Source: Varibaculum cambriense (GTDB lineage Bacteria; Actinomycetota; Actinomycetes; Actinomycetales; Actinomycetaceae). Taken from it: 64,000 nt of DNA. Below are positions 28,030-36,859 of this stretch, one piece after another. The stretch's first letter is position 1. Every line of letters starts with the position of its first letter. The notes under the pieces are model-generated. The model worked only from the letters and a program-made list of their open reading frames with translations, was not told where the DNA came from and did not search any database. A program made the translations under genes and the position numbers. The stretch covers positions 1 to 64,000 of the forward strand of contig NZ_JAKNHJ010000014.1 in the NCBI RefSeq assembly GCF_022133705.1. The letters are read 5' to 3'.

Positions 28030-28680
28030 ATGAGCGAACCAGAAATCACTATCGGGCTGGTTGATGACGATCCCTTTGCGCTGCAAGCATTGGCAGCGAT
28101 TTTGAATAATACCCCCAATTGTGCAGTCTCCTGGGCAACCTCTAATCCGGAACAAGCCCGCGAATCCTGTCACCGCGACCCCGTAGACCTGGTGTTATTG
28201 GATTACCTTTTAGGAGAGACCACCGGGGACATAATCTGCAGGCAGATCACCCAGCAAAACCCGCAGCAAAAAGTGGTAATTATTTCTAGCCTGGAAGTGG
28301 CAGATGTGGCCCACACCGCCCTGCTCGCCGGCGCGCGGGGATTCTTAAATAAAGCCGACGTTTTAAAAGACTTGCCCAGTTTCCTCGCGGTAATCATGCA
28401 AGACTCCGTGGTGGTCTCCCACGCCGTAGTCCAAGGATTGTTCCAAAGTATGCCTGCGCCCTCGCAAATTGCTCTTAGCCAGCGCGAACAAGCAGTTTCA
28501 GAGCTAATTTTGCAGGGAATGTCTAACCGGGAGATCGCAGAGAAAATGAGTTACTCCCTGTCCACGGTGAAAGAAACTGTAACCGCGCTGCTGGAAAAAA
28601 CCCACACTTCCTCGCGAACCGCGGCAGTGGCTGTCCTGGTGCAAGACGGAGCAGTCAGCTACCCAAATAACCTTCCCTAA
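28030..28680 (+). CDS. LuxR/NarL-family response regulator
   Basis: 216 residues. The receiver domain has the acidic pocket GLVDDDPFAL, the phospho-acceptor Asp in LVLLDYLLG and the conserved Lys in FLNKAD. The C-terminal LuxR-type helix-turn-helix is LSQREQAVSELILQGMSNREIA. I chose ATG 28030, preceded by GAGGGGGTG, because it places the receiver at the N-terminus; the frame is open back to 27874. The matching kinase gene lies immediately downstream but on the opposite strand, tail to tail, 39 bases away. Targets are unknown; the adjacent secreted-protein genes are candidates. Confidence 0.85.
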   Translation: MSEPEITIGLVDDDPFALQALAAILNNTPNCAVSWATSNPEQARESCHRDPVDLVLLDYLLGETTGDIICRQITQQNPQQKVVIISSLEVADVAHTALLAGARGFLNKADVLKDLPSFLAVIMQDSVVVSHAVVQGLFQSMPAPSQIALSQREQAVSELILQGMSNREIAEKMSYSLSTVKETVTALLEKTHTSSRTAAVAVLVQDGAVSYPNNLP

Positions 28681-28719
28681 GGTTGGGGTAACGAGGACGC
28701 GACAATAGCTGAAGTCTAC

Positions 28720-29859
28720 CTAGTCGCCACTCACCTCAAGCTGTAGTAGGTTCTGCCACTGGTCAGCGCGTTTACCATAGGTGAGCAGGCCGCCGATCTC
28801 TAGCATCCGTTTACTGGCCAGCCCTAACCCCATCTTCGAAGAATCCACTGTCCTGCCCCGGATCTGATTCTTAGTTTCCAGGCGGAAGCTATTTTCAGAA
28901 ATCCGCGCATCGACAGTTACTGGATGCTGGGGATCGCCGTAACGGAAAATATTTTCAAAAAGTTCCGCCACCACCTGCGCTACTGTGCTCTGCTGCTGTC
29001 GGGAACACTCAGTTTCTCCGGTTTTTTCACACTGATAAGCAACCTGGAATCCCTGCTCCTTCAGCCGCGTGACTGCGCTGGAAAGTACCTCCCCTAAACT
29101 TTGGGTCACCACCTCACTCTTTTCCGGCAAGTTTTTCTCCGAATTGATGAGGGCGCGGATAGCCTGCGATATTTCCGCGGCTTCATGCGCGGCAGTGTCC
29201 CTAAACTGCTCTAAAGGTAACAAGTCCCGCTGGCTTTGTTCCGCAGCCAGCGCAATATGAGTGCAGTGCCGCAAAACATTATCGTGGAGGCGAACATTAA
29301 GGTTCCGCCGCTCCGCCTCCCGGGCTGCCTGTTCGTCACGTCCTACCTGAAAAGAACGATCCATCCAGGTTTTTACTAAAATCCCGGCAACCGAAAAACA
29401 GGCCACATCCGAAAAAGCGCTTACCGCCTCGAAATCTACGGGGTATGCCCACACGAAAAAGAAAAACACATTGATTACGGTAGGAATCAATACTGCGGGG
29501 CCTAAGCGTTTGGGGGAGAAAGAAAAAGTATCTAAGAGGGCGATATTGGAGGCGGGAAAAATCGGCGCCCAGTAAATCTCATCTCCCCCAATCAATGCGA
29601 CCGAAGTGAGCGCGTAACCTATCCAGAAAACCGGGAAACGTATCGCTAACATGGCCATGACTAGAGCCTCGATAGCCAGCAGATAGCCGATATCAAATTC
29701 TTGGGTTAATATCCCGTCATACAATAAAAATAGGCAGTCAAAAACCGCGACCGAAATAATGATGGCTCGCAGTAACAAAACCTTACGGGCAAACTTCTTC
29801 CCTAAAGTTTGCCGATCAAAATATAAATACGAGCCCAGAACCTTAAATACCGCATCCAC
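28720..29859 (-). CDS. NarL-type sensor histidine kinase
   Basis: 379-residue membrane kinase. About six hydrophobic segments occupy residues ~25-165. A coiled linker leads to the HPK7-type phospho-acceptor helix NVRLHDNVLRHCTHIALA. The ATPase domain shows the N-box VVAELFENIFRYGD and the G-box MGLGLASKRMLEIGG. It should phosphorylate the response regulator encoded convergently at 28030-28680. There is no recognisable extracellular sensing domain, so the signal is probably sensed within the membrane. The start is ATG 29859. Confidence 0.85.
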   Translation of the reverse strand: MDAVFKVLGSYLYFDRQTLGKKFARKVLLLRAIIISVAVFDCLFLLYDGILTQEFDIGYLLAIEALVMAMLAIRFPVFWIGYALTSVALIGGDEIYWAPIFPASNIALLDTFSFSPKRLGPAVLIPTVINVFFFFVWAYPVDFEAVSAFSDVACFSVAGILVKTWMDRSFQVGRDEQAAREAERRNLNVRLHDNVLRHCTHIALAAEQSQRDLLPLEQFRDTAAHEAAEISQAIRALINSEKNLPEKSEVVTQSLGEVLSSAVTRLKEQGFQVAYQCEKTGETECSRQQQSTVAQVVAELFENIFRYGDPQHPVTVDARISENSFRLETKNQIRGRTVDSSKMGLGLASKRMLEIGGLLTYGKRADQWQNLLQLEVSGD

Positions 29860-30049
29860 AGGAAAATCATACTGAGAATCTCCAAACCGCTGTGGGCATT
29901 AGGGATTATTCCTGATGACGCCGCCACTTCGCCCCTAAATAACCGCATACCAAAGCGGTTTTCGTTAGGCACTATCTCCTGGCGCAAGCAGACTTTCTGA
30001 AAGCGCCATACGGGTGCGTTAGAATCGGGGCAGATATCTAGGAGAAAAA

Positions 30050-31045
30050 ATGACAGATGACTTTATGCTGAAACCGACTATTCGTCCTCGCCGCCTGCGG
30101 GCTTTCCCCGCGATGCGCAACCTAATCGCGGAAACCCGGGTCAGTCCCGCCCAACTGATGCTGCCCGCATTCGTGCGAGACGGAATTGAGGAAGCGGTCG
30201 AGATTCCCTCTCTACCAGGGGTTTTCCAGCATACAGTGGAGTCGATTCGCGAACTGGCCGCCGAATGCGTTAAAGCCGGAGTCGGCGGAATCATGCTGTT
30301 CGGGATTCCCAATATCGCTGATAAGGATGAACAAGGCAGTCCCGCCTGGGATCCGAACGGGATTTTGAATCGCGGTATCCGCGCCGTGCGTGAAGAAGTA
30401 GGAAATGACCTGGTAGTGGGGGCAGATACCTGCCTGGATGAGTTCACCAGCCACGGGCATTGCGGGGTTCTCACCGCAGATGGGCAGGTCGATAATGATG
30501 CCACCTTGCCGCTATATGCGAAAATGGCACTCAGCCAGGCGCGCGGCGGAGCCCATATGGTTGCTCCCTCCGGGATGATGGATGGGCAAATCGCGGTGAT
30601 TCGCCAGGCGCTAGACGAGGCCGGATTCACCGACACCACGATTTTGGCTTACTCGGCGAAATACGCCTCCGCTTTCTTTGGTCCTTTCCGAGATGCGGTT
30701 GCCTGCTCCTTAGAGGGCGATCGCCGCTCTTACCAACAAGATCCCCGTAACCGCCGGGAGGGCGTATTTGAAACCCAACTAGATTTAGCCGAGGGCGCCG
30801 ATATGGTGATGGTTAAACCGGCTGGCTACTATCTGGATGTGTTGGCTGATGTGGCGGAAATGTCACCGGTTCCAGTCGCGGCCTACCAGGTCAGCGGGGA
30901 ATACGCGATGTTAGAGGCAGCGGCCGCTAACGGGTGGATTGACCGCGAGCGTGCTATTGACGAGTCTTTGCACGCGATTGTGCGCGCCGGAGCCGATACG
31001 GTGCTCACCTATTGGGCGCTAGAGTACGCGCAGCGAGTAAAGTAA
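30050..31045 (+). CDS. hemB: δ-Aminolevulinic acid dehydratase (porphobilinogen synthase)
   Basis: Condenses two 5-aminolevulinate molecules to porphobilinogen. The two Schiff-base lysines are in [17 protein letters not shown] and [11 protein letters not shown]. The metal segment reads [15 protein letters not shown], with Asp in place of the middle Cys of the zinc type, so an Mg-type or mixed enzyme is more likely. 331 residues is the usual length. ATG 30050 follows AGGAG. It lies 7 kb away from the main heme cluster and 7 bases from the next gene. Confidence 0.95.
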   Translation: MTDDFMLKPTIRPRRLRAFPAMRNLIAETRVSPAQLMLPAFVRDGIEEAVEIPSLPGVFQHTVESIRELAAECVKAGVGGIMLFGIPNIADKDEQGSPAWDPNGILNRGIRAVREEVGNDLVVGADTCLDEFTSHGHCGVLTADGQVDNDATLPLYAKMALSQARGGAHMVAPSGMMDGQIAVIRQALDEAGFTDTTILAYSAKYASAFFGPFRDAVACSLEGDRRSYQQDPRNRREGVFETQLDLAEGADMVMVKPAGYYLDVLADVAEMSPVPVAAYQVSGEYAMLEAAAANGWIDRERAIDESLHAIVRAGADTVLTYWALEYAQRVK

Positions 31046-31052
31046 CTGCTCA

Positions 31053-32699
31053 ATGCCTGATTCTTCCCGCCTACTAGCAGTTTCCGAAGTGGCTCATGCC
31101 GCTAACTGCCAGTGGCGGCTCTGGTGCTACCTGACCGGTAATACTGAGCTGAAATCTGCCGATGTTTTCCACCGTTATATCGGGGACTTGACTGGAGCCG
31201 AGGAAGAAAAACTGGCTGCCCGCTACCGAACCGCGGGTAAGATTTTTCAAACAAATCTTTTAGCTACCAGTGCAGACCTTACGGGAATGCTTCCTTTTCT
31301 CCTTTACGAGGACGAATCTTGGGTGTTGCAGTTGCCGCGTTTTTCTGCCCATGCCCGCCTAGATTCAGTACATCTCCTGGCGGGTTTCGCCCATTTAGCT
31401 GGCGCAAATCAGCAGTTGTTAAACGCTGCTTTCCCCAAGTTGGAGGCGGAGCTCGCGCCCTTCGCCCAAATCTTGCTGGCGGACGGTAAAACCGTAGATT
31501 TTCCGTTACTCGAACTAGAGGAACTGTGGGAACCTATTGCGGAGCAGGCGCACATTTTAGCGGGCGACCAGGATTTACTGTCTGCTACCCCCGAGGACGC
31601 TTGGTGCGCCCTCGACACCGTGTGCGGAAGTTGTTCGTACTGTGCGTGGGCGCTAGCGCGTTTCGATGACCCCCTGTTAATCAGCGGGATAGGCCCGGGA
31701 CTGCGCCGGGAGCTGCGATCCGAAAATATCTTTACTGCCAGCGAGTTTGCTAAAAACCCTCCAGATGGTTACAGCCCAGAACTAATCCGACAAGCCCGCT
31801 TACAGGTCAGTCAAAACCCCGCAGAGCTGCTGCTAGAAACTAATCCCCTGGCTCCGGCGCTTATGGATCTTTCCGCGCCCCAGGCGGGGGATGTGTATTT
31901 AGATTTCGAGAATGACTCCCTTTGGGGATGGACACTCAAAGACCATACCGGGCTGATTTACCTGGGTGGTTTGGTTTGTTTTGACGCAGACTATTGGGGG
32001 GAGCAAAAATCTTTAACCCCGGCGCTGCCGATTCGCGGCCAAGATGCACTACCGGCCGCAGGCAGCACAAACGTAGCGGAGGAAGTAGGGGAACTATCAA
32101 AGCGTATCGGCGGAAAATATCAGAGTTTTTGGGCGCATAACCGCGCCGAGGAACGCCAGCTGCTAATTGATTTACTGGATTTCTTGCAACAGCGTTTCCG
32201 GCGGTTTCCTGGGATGCGCATTTATCATTATTCCCCGCAAGAACGCCTCTACCTGCAACGTTTATCGTCTCGCCACGGCCTCTTAGCGGGGGAAGTGCGC
32301 GATTTACTGGCAGCTAACGGCCCGATGCGCGACCTGCAGCAAGTGGTGCAATCAGCTATTCGCACCGGTCAAGGCGGATATTCCCTGAAAGAAATGGAAC
32401 CGTTCTATATGGGGTCTTGGATGCGTTCAGAGGACTTGGACAATGGCGCGGATTCGGTGATTGTGTACGATACGCTGGCGCGAAAAGGCGTCCTCGAACC
32501 TGGAGCTAAGCTTGCGGCTGAGGACGCAGAGCAGTTACGTCTCCTCGCCCTCTATAACGAATATGACTGCTGTTCAACCGCCCTTTTACATCACTGGTTA
32601 ATCGCTCAACGCCAGCGCCCGCGCCATAGCGCCGTAACCGGTAGCGCCGACCCTGATAGCGCGCCAAAACCCGTCCCTAATCTACCTGCTGCACTGTAA
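31053..32699 (+). CDS. TM0106-like protein with RNase H-like (DEDD) domain
   Basis: 548 residues resembling the TM0106/'RecB-like putative nuclease' proteins. The N-terminal half contains Cys near residues 19 and 25 and a CGSCSYC cluster near 190-196, as in Cas4-like Fe-S nucleases, but I cannot see the RecB catalytic Asp-Glu-x-Lys set. The C-terminal half (from ~280) has DEDD-exonuclease marks: YLDFEND, FWAHNRAEERQLL and LYNEYDCCSTALL. Many actinobacterial relatives carry an additional C-terminal helicase, which is absent here. It starts 7 bases after hemB. The nuclease activity is inferred. Confidence 0.65.
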   Translation: MPDSSRLLAVSEVAHAANCQWRLWCYLTGNTELKSADVFHRYIGDLTGAEEEKLAARYRTAGKIFQTNLLATSADLTGMLPFLLYEDESWVLQLPRFSAHARLDSVHLLAGFAHLAGANQQLLNAAFPKLEAELAPFAQILLADGKTVDFPLLELEELWEPIAEQAHILAGDQDLLSATPEDAWCALDTVCGSCSYCAWALARFDDPLLISGIGPGLRRELRSENIFTASEFAKNPPDGYSPELIRQARLQVSQNPAELLLETNPLAPALMDLSAPQAGDVYLDFENDSLWGWTLKDHTGLIYLGGLVCFDADYWGEQKSLTPALPIRGQDALPAAGSTNVAEEVGELSKRIGGKYQSFWAHNRAEERQLLIDLLDFLQQRFRRFPGMRIYHYSPQERLYLQRLSSRHGLLAGEVRDLLAANGPMRDLQQVVQSAIRTGQGGYSLKEMEPFYMGSWMRSEDLDNGADSVIVYDTLARKGVLEPGAKLAAEDAEQLRLLALYNEYDCCSTALLHHWLIAQRQRPRHSAVTGSADPDSAPKPVPNLPAAL

Positions 32700-32774
32700 C
32701 CTGCACTTTTCGCTGAAGAAAAATTATTGCTAGCTCTACTTTCGCAGCCTCTATACCCATGGGAGAATGGGATT

Positions 32775-33296
32775 ATGAGTGATAACCAGCCCCAATCGAG
32801 CAATTTCGGCGACCAACAGTCTCCCAGGCAACCCGAATCTTCCAACCCCTCTTTCCCTCAATATGCTTCCGGGGACGAATACCAGCCTTATCCCCCCGCA
32901 ATGCCTACCGCTCCCGGTGTTAATTCTGATAGCGGTCAAGTTAGCTCCGATGAGCGCACTATGGCGATCCTGGCGCACTTAGCAGCCGTGATCGCCATGA
33001 TAGTTTCTGCTGGTTGGCTGACTTTTGTGGGGCCGCTCATTGTCTGGTTTATCTACAAAGACAAAAGTGCCTTCGTGCGTAACGCTGCCGCCGGTGCTTT
33101 TAACTTTAACTTGGCGATGACCATTACTTCTGTGGTGGCCTGGATACTTTGCTTCACCGTAATCTTGATACCTTTGTCCCTCATCGCATTTGCAGTGGTT
33201 TTCATAATGACCCTAGTGTGCTCGATTAAAGGCGCACTTAAAGCCGCCGATAAAAAGTTTTACCACTACCCGTTTGGGATTAATCTTCTCGAATAA
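32775..33296 (+). CDS. DUF4870-domain membrane protein
   Basis: 173 residues from ATG 32775; the frame is open further upstream but the ATG follows a GGGAGAATGGG element. A Gln/Ser/Pro-rich N-terminal tail of about 60 residues precedes the DUF4870 domain: SSDERTMAILAHLAAVIAMI, VGPLIVWFIYKDKSAFVRNA, a further helix pair and FNFNLAMTITSVVAWILCF. Members are small Tic20-like membrane proteins of unknown function. It ends with a short basic and aromatic segment. Confidence 0.8.
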   Translation: MSDNQPQSSNFGDQQSPRQPESSNPSFPQYASGDEYQPYPPAMPTAPGVNSDSGQVSSDERTMAILAHLAAVIAMIVSAGWLTFVGPLIVWFIYKDKSAFVRNAAAGAFNFNLAMTITSVVAWILCFTVILIPLSLIAFAVVFIMTLVCSIKGALKAADKKFYHYPFGINLLE

Positions 33297-33503
33297 CTGT
33301 CCGGGAAACCCTAATAATTGTTTGTGACCGAGGATACTTAAAGAACGATATTCCTGGTAAGCGGATTTTCCCTGCCCAATTATTCTCGTTTTCAGATTTT
33401 TCCTGTTCCTGATCCAGGTTTCTTCCAGCCCGGGTAGCAAAGCTAGCTGTTGTTTATTTGGGTTACCTAAGTTGGTCTTGGGTTGTTTTGAAAGGATCTG
33501 GAC

Positions 33504-34871
33504 TTGTCCTTCGCGGGAAGAGCCTGGCGCTACGTTGTCAGAAAACCAGTTAGAACTATTGTTATATTCGCGGTGCTCACTTTGGTGGCCACTGTTTTAA
33601 TGTCGGCAGATGCTATCGAGAGGGCGAGCGCGCGTGAGGGCGCGAAGGTAGAAGCCAAAGCGGGAGCCGGTTTCGTCCTCGAAAATAATCCCCAATTCAA
33701 TCAGGGAACCCCGCGGGGAGCCGGAACTGTTAAACCTGCCGATATTACCCAGATTGCGCGACTGCCTGAGGTTAAAAGCTATGTGGCTCGGCAAAACGTC
33801 ACTGCTGATTTAGTTGGGGCTCAGACCCAGAAACTGGGAACCAATGATTACGACGCCAAGAAGGAAGCCCAGTTCGGAAACGCAGTGAACGTGTGGGGAG
33901 TCAACCGCACCGATATCGACAACAACTTTCGTTCCGGGGCATTAACCTTGGTGAAAGGGCGGCATTTGCGGCCTGGTGATCACCATAAAGCAATTATCCA
34001 TGAAGATTTGGCGAAAGCTAACGGCCTGAAAATCGGGGGCAAGCTAAAACTAAAAGGCAACCCCTATGACGTGGACAATTTGCGGAAATCAACCACGCAA
34101 ACCGAAATGGAAATAGTGGGGCTGGTTCGCGGCTCCAATAATCGACAGGCAGCTCAGCGCAGTGAACTCTTTGCCAATACTGTTTACACGGATTTGGATA
34201 CCACCCGCGCGCTTTACCAGATGAGCAAAGATAATGAGATTTACCAGGACGCTAACTTTTTCGTTGCTTCCGATAGTGATTTAGAGGAGGCAGAAAAGAA
34301 GGCTGGCTCTCTGAAGATCGATTGGCGCAACTACCAACTATCGCCCGCCACCCAGTATTTAGCGGGAATTACCGGAGCGCTTAGCGGAATAAATTCCCTG
34401 ATGAGCACCACTAAAATGGTCGCTTTCGGGTTTGCGCTGTTGATTTTAACGCTGGTGCTTTTCCTGTGGATGAATGAACGTAAGAAAGAAACCGGGGTAC
34501 TACTGTCGGTAGGCACTTCAAAGGGAAGTATTTTTGCCCAATACCTGTGCGAACTGGTGATTACCGCCATCCCGGCTTTCGTATTGGCGTTCTTTATTTC
34601 TGGGTCAATCTCGCAATGGCTAGGCAATTCCGCATTGGCCTCGGTGAATGATTCGCTAATGCAAGAACTGGCACAGGCCGGGCAGGCGGGTGCCGATATG
34701 GAATCTTCGGCGGCAACTAAAACCCTGGATGCTCTAGCGGTATCCCTGTCCACCCCCTCGGTGATTACTGCCGTGTTGCTAACTTTGCTGGTAGGCGTGC
34801 TTTGTGTGCTGGTAGCATCGTTCCCGATGCTACGCCGCCCCCCGCGCGCCCTCTTGGTGGATATCAAATGA
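33504..34871 (+). CDS. ABC transporter permease, FtsX/MacB type (first)
   Basis: 455-residue permease. Transmembrane helix 1 (TIVIFAVLTLVATVLMSA) is followed by an extracytoplasmic MacB-like domain of about 270 residues. Three C-terminal helices follow (MVAFGFALLILTLVLFLWM, LCELVITAIPAFVLAFFI, VITAVLLTLLVGVLCVLVA) with the FtsX-type KKETGVLLSVGTSKGSIF loop. The start is a TTG with AAAGGAT upstream. It overlaps the next permease by 4 bp (ATGA) and forms a three-gene transporter with the ATPase at 36091. Such sets export peptides or lipids or give resistance to envelope-active compounds; the substrate is unknown. Confidence 0.85.
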   Translation: MSFAGRAWRYVVRKPVRTIVIFAVLTLVATVLMSADAIERASAREGAKVEAKAGAGFVLENNPQFNQGTPRGAGTVKPADITQIARLPEVKSYVARQNVTADLVGAQTQKLGTNDYDAKKEAQFGNAVNVWGVNRTDIDNNFRSGALTLVKGRHLRPGDHHKAIIHEDLAKANGLKIGGKLKLKGNPYDVDNLRKSTTQTEMEIVGLVRGSNNRQAAQRSELFANTVYTDLDTTRALYQMSKDNEIYQDANFFVASDSDLEEAEKKAGSLKIDWRNYQLSPATQYLAGITGALSGINSLMSTTKMVAFGFALLILTLVLFLWMNERKKETGVLLSVGTSKGSIFAQYLCELVITAIPAFVLAFFISGSISQWLGNSALASVNDSLMQELAQAGQAGADMESSAATKTLDALAVSLSTPSVITAVLLTLLVGVLCVLVASFPMLRRPPRALLVDIK

Positions 34872-36082
34872 GAGAGCTTAGTATTTGGCGTCGCGCCTGG
34901 TGTTCGCTTAGTCGCCGCCCCCGCCGCGCCCTGCTGCTCACGCTGATTATGGCGGTAGTCTTTACCGCCCTGATTTCTCAGTCAGGCGTGCGCGCGCAGG
35001 TGGCCGGGATTTCTGGGGCGATTAATTCCGGAGTAAACGCGGGATTCACTGCCCGCAGCGAAGACGGCACTATCTCTTTGACGCAGGCAGAAAAGTTAGG
35101 CCACTTGCCGCAGGTAAAGCGCTCGGCTTTCGAAAAAGAAACTTTGGCTAAACCCGAGGGCGCGAAGCTGGTCACTACCACTTCCGGGGTGCAACTTGAC
35201 GCTCAGTTTGCCGGGGATGCCGGGATTATCGGGACTACTAATAGCCAGTTGCATCCGTCTTTCATGGGTAGGTTGTATCGGTTAGAGGATGGCAAACACT
35301 TGGCGGCAAGTGGGAGCGGCGCGCTGATTCACCACGAGTTTGCCCAGCGCAATAACTTGCATATTGGCAGTCAGCTACGCCTTCGCGCCCATGGAACTAC
35401 CGTAAATATGCCGGTAGTGGGGATTTTCAGCGGAAAAACTGAGAATCCCGGGGGACTTCCTGCCGGGGCTTCCGAGAACCAGATTTTTATTGATCTGGCT
35501 AACAGTCAGCGCCTGGCCGGGAAAGAACTGACTTGCGCAAGGTACTTTACCGGGGAGGCAAGCGCACTCCCTGCCGCGTTACGTGCGGCAAAACAGATGG
35601 ATTCGCAGCTGAGTTACGAATCTAATGCCGCCCAGTTCGCGGGGGTGCTCGCTACCCTGTCTGGGGTAAATGAGCTCCTTACCGCACTGGCTGTAGGTGT
35701 GGGAGGCGCCGGTCTAGCCGCCCTCGCCCTGATTATGGTCTTTTGGATCCGAGGACGCACCCGCGAAATCGGGGTGCTCCTAGCAGTAGGTAAAACCAAA
35801 GCGAATATCTTGGGGCAACTTGCCTTGGAGAGCGCTTTCTTAGCGCTAGTGGGTAGCGCTATCGGGACCGCCTTGGGATTCCTGCTGTCGGATAAGGTGT
35901 CTTCCCTGGTATTTGCCAAATCTGCTAGTCCCTCCCTGTCCGCCCTATCTGCGAGCGGGAGCGCCGGGAGTATCCTGGCAGCCCTCGCCCTCGGATATGT
36001 GATTACTTTCGCGGCGCTACTATTAGCGACCGCTCCCCTGCTCCGTCAAACCCCGCGAGCTATTCTCGCAAAAACAAGTTAG
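34868..36082 (+). CDS. ABC transporter permease, FtsX/MacB type (second)
   Basis: 404 residues from ATG 34868, which overlaps the previous stop as ATGA. It has the same layout as its neighbour: a first helix (ALLLTLIMAVVFTALI), an extracytoplasmic domain, and three C-terminal helices with the cytoplasmic FtsX loop GRTREIGVLLAVGKTKANIL. The two permeases differ enough to form a heterodimer. The ATP-binding subunit begins 8 bases downstream. Confidence 0.85.
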   Translation: MRELSIWRRAWCSLSRRPRRALLLTLIMAVVFTALISQSGVRAQVAGISGAINSGVNAGFTARSEDGTISLTQAEKLGHLPQVKRSAFEKETLAKPEGAKLVTTTSGVQLDAQFAGDAGIIGTTNSQLHPSFMGRLYRLEDGKHLAASGSGALIHHEFAQRNNLHIGSQLRLRAHGTTVNMPVVGIFSGKTENPGGLPAGASENQIFIDLANSQRLAGKELTCARYFTGEASALPAALRAAKQMDSQLSYESNAAQFAGVLATLSGVNELLTALAVGVGGAGLAALALIMVFWIRGRTREIGVLLAVGKTKANILGQLALESAFLALVGSAIGTALGFLLSDKVSSLVFAKSASPSLSALSASGSAGSILAALALGYVITFAALLLATAPLLRQTPRAILAKTS

Positions 36083-36090
36083 GAAACATT

Positions 36091-36723
36091 ATGAGCATTT
36101 TGCAGTTAGATCATCTTGATTATGTTTATCCGGGAACTAGCACCCAGATCCTGTCGGACGTGTGCACCGAGTTCGAGATCGGAAAGTTTTATGCGATTGT
36201 AGGCGCCTCAGGTGCCGGAAAATCCACCCTGTTAAACCTGCTGGCAGGGTTAGATAAGCCTACCGACGGGGCGGTACGTTTCGATGGTACCGATATTGCG
36301 GAAACTGGCTATGCCCAGCACCGAAAGAAGCAGATTTCTCTGGTTTTTCAAAACTATAACCTGATTGACTATTTGACTCCGCTAGAGAATCTGCGATTGG
36401 TGAATGGGAAAGCCGGGATTGACACTTTGACCCAGCTGGGGCTGTCTGAAAAGGAGGCGCGGCGCAGCGTAATGGCGCTTTCGGGAGGTCAACAGCAGCG
36501 GGTAGCGATCGGGAGGGCGCTAGTGTCGGGGGCTCCGATTATTTTGGCGGATGAACCTACCGGGAATCTGGATGAGGATACCGCCCGCGAAGTAATCGAG
36601 ATTCTGCAGAGAGCCGCTCATGAACAGGATAAGTGCGTGATCGTGGTGACCCATTCGCGCCAACTCGCCCGCAGCGCCGACGTTACCTTGCGCCTAAATC
36701 GCCGCAAGCTAGTGGTGGCGTAA
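36091..36723 (+). CDS. ABC transporter ATP-binding subunit (MacB/LolD type)
   Basis: 210 residues. Walker A is GASGAGKSTLLNLLAGL, the Q-loop is SLVFQNYNLIDY, the signature is [16 protein letters not shown], Walker B is PIILADEPTGNLDE and the switch His is in VVTHSRQLA. The PTGNLDE sequence is typical of the MacB/LolD/FtsE subgroup that pairs with FtsX-like permeases. It energises the two permeases encoded just upstream. It is convergent with the leftward exporter gene at 36860. Confidence 0.92.
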   Translation: MSILQLDHLDYVYPGTSTQILSDVCTEFEIGKFYAIVGASGAGKSTLLNLLAGLDKPTDGAVRFDGTDIAETGYAQHRKKQISLVFQNYNLIDYLTPLENLRLVNGKAGIDTLTQLGLSEKEARRSVMALSGGQQQRVAIGRALVSGAPIILADEPTGNLDEDTAREVIEILQRAAHEQDKCVIVVTHSRQLARSADVTLRLNRRKLVVA

Positions 36724-36859
36724 CCTGTCCTCAGCCCTCAGCCGGGTATTTTCGTGCCGAGCGATACCAGGAGATGCTCACGTTAACCTTGCTGCGACTA
36801 TAGGCAGACCTTGATAAATGCGAACTACTAGCTCGCCTATTTACTGATTTATGCGGTAA

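Noticed and set aside
29802-29987. 61-codon minus-strand frame overlapping the start of the histidine kinase gene
   Set aside because: It is in another frame, lacks a ribosome binding site and shows no domain; the 190-base gap up to hemB otherwise holds no visible gene.
36724-36859. Left boundary of the possible accessory region searched for an attachment site, integrase or second precursor peptide
   Set aside because: No direct repeat of a tRNA end, no integrase or transposase gene and no short frame with a ribosome binding site are visible.
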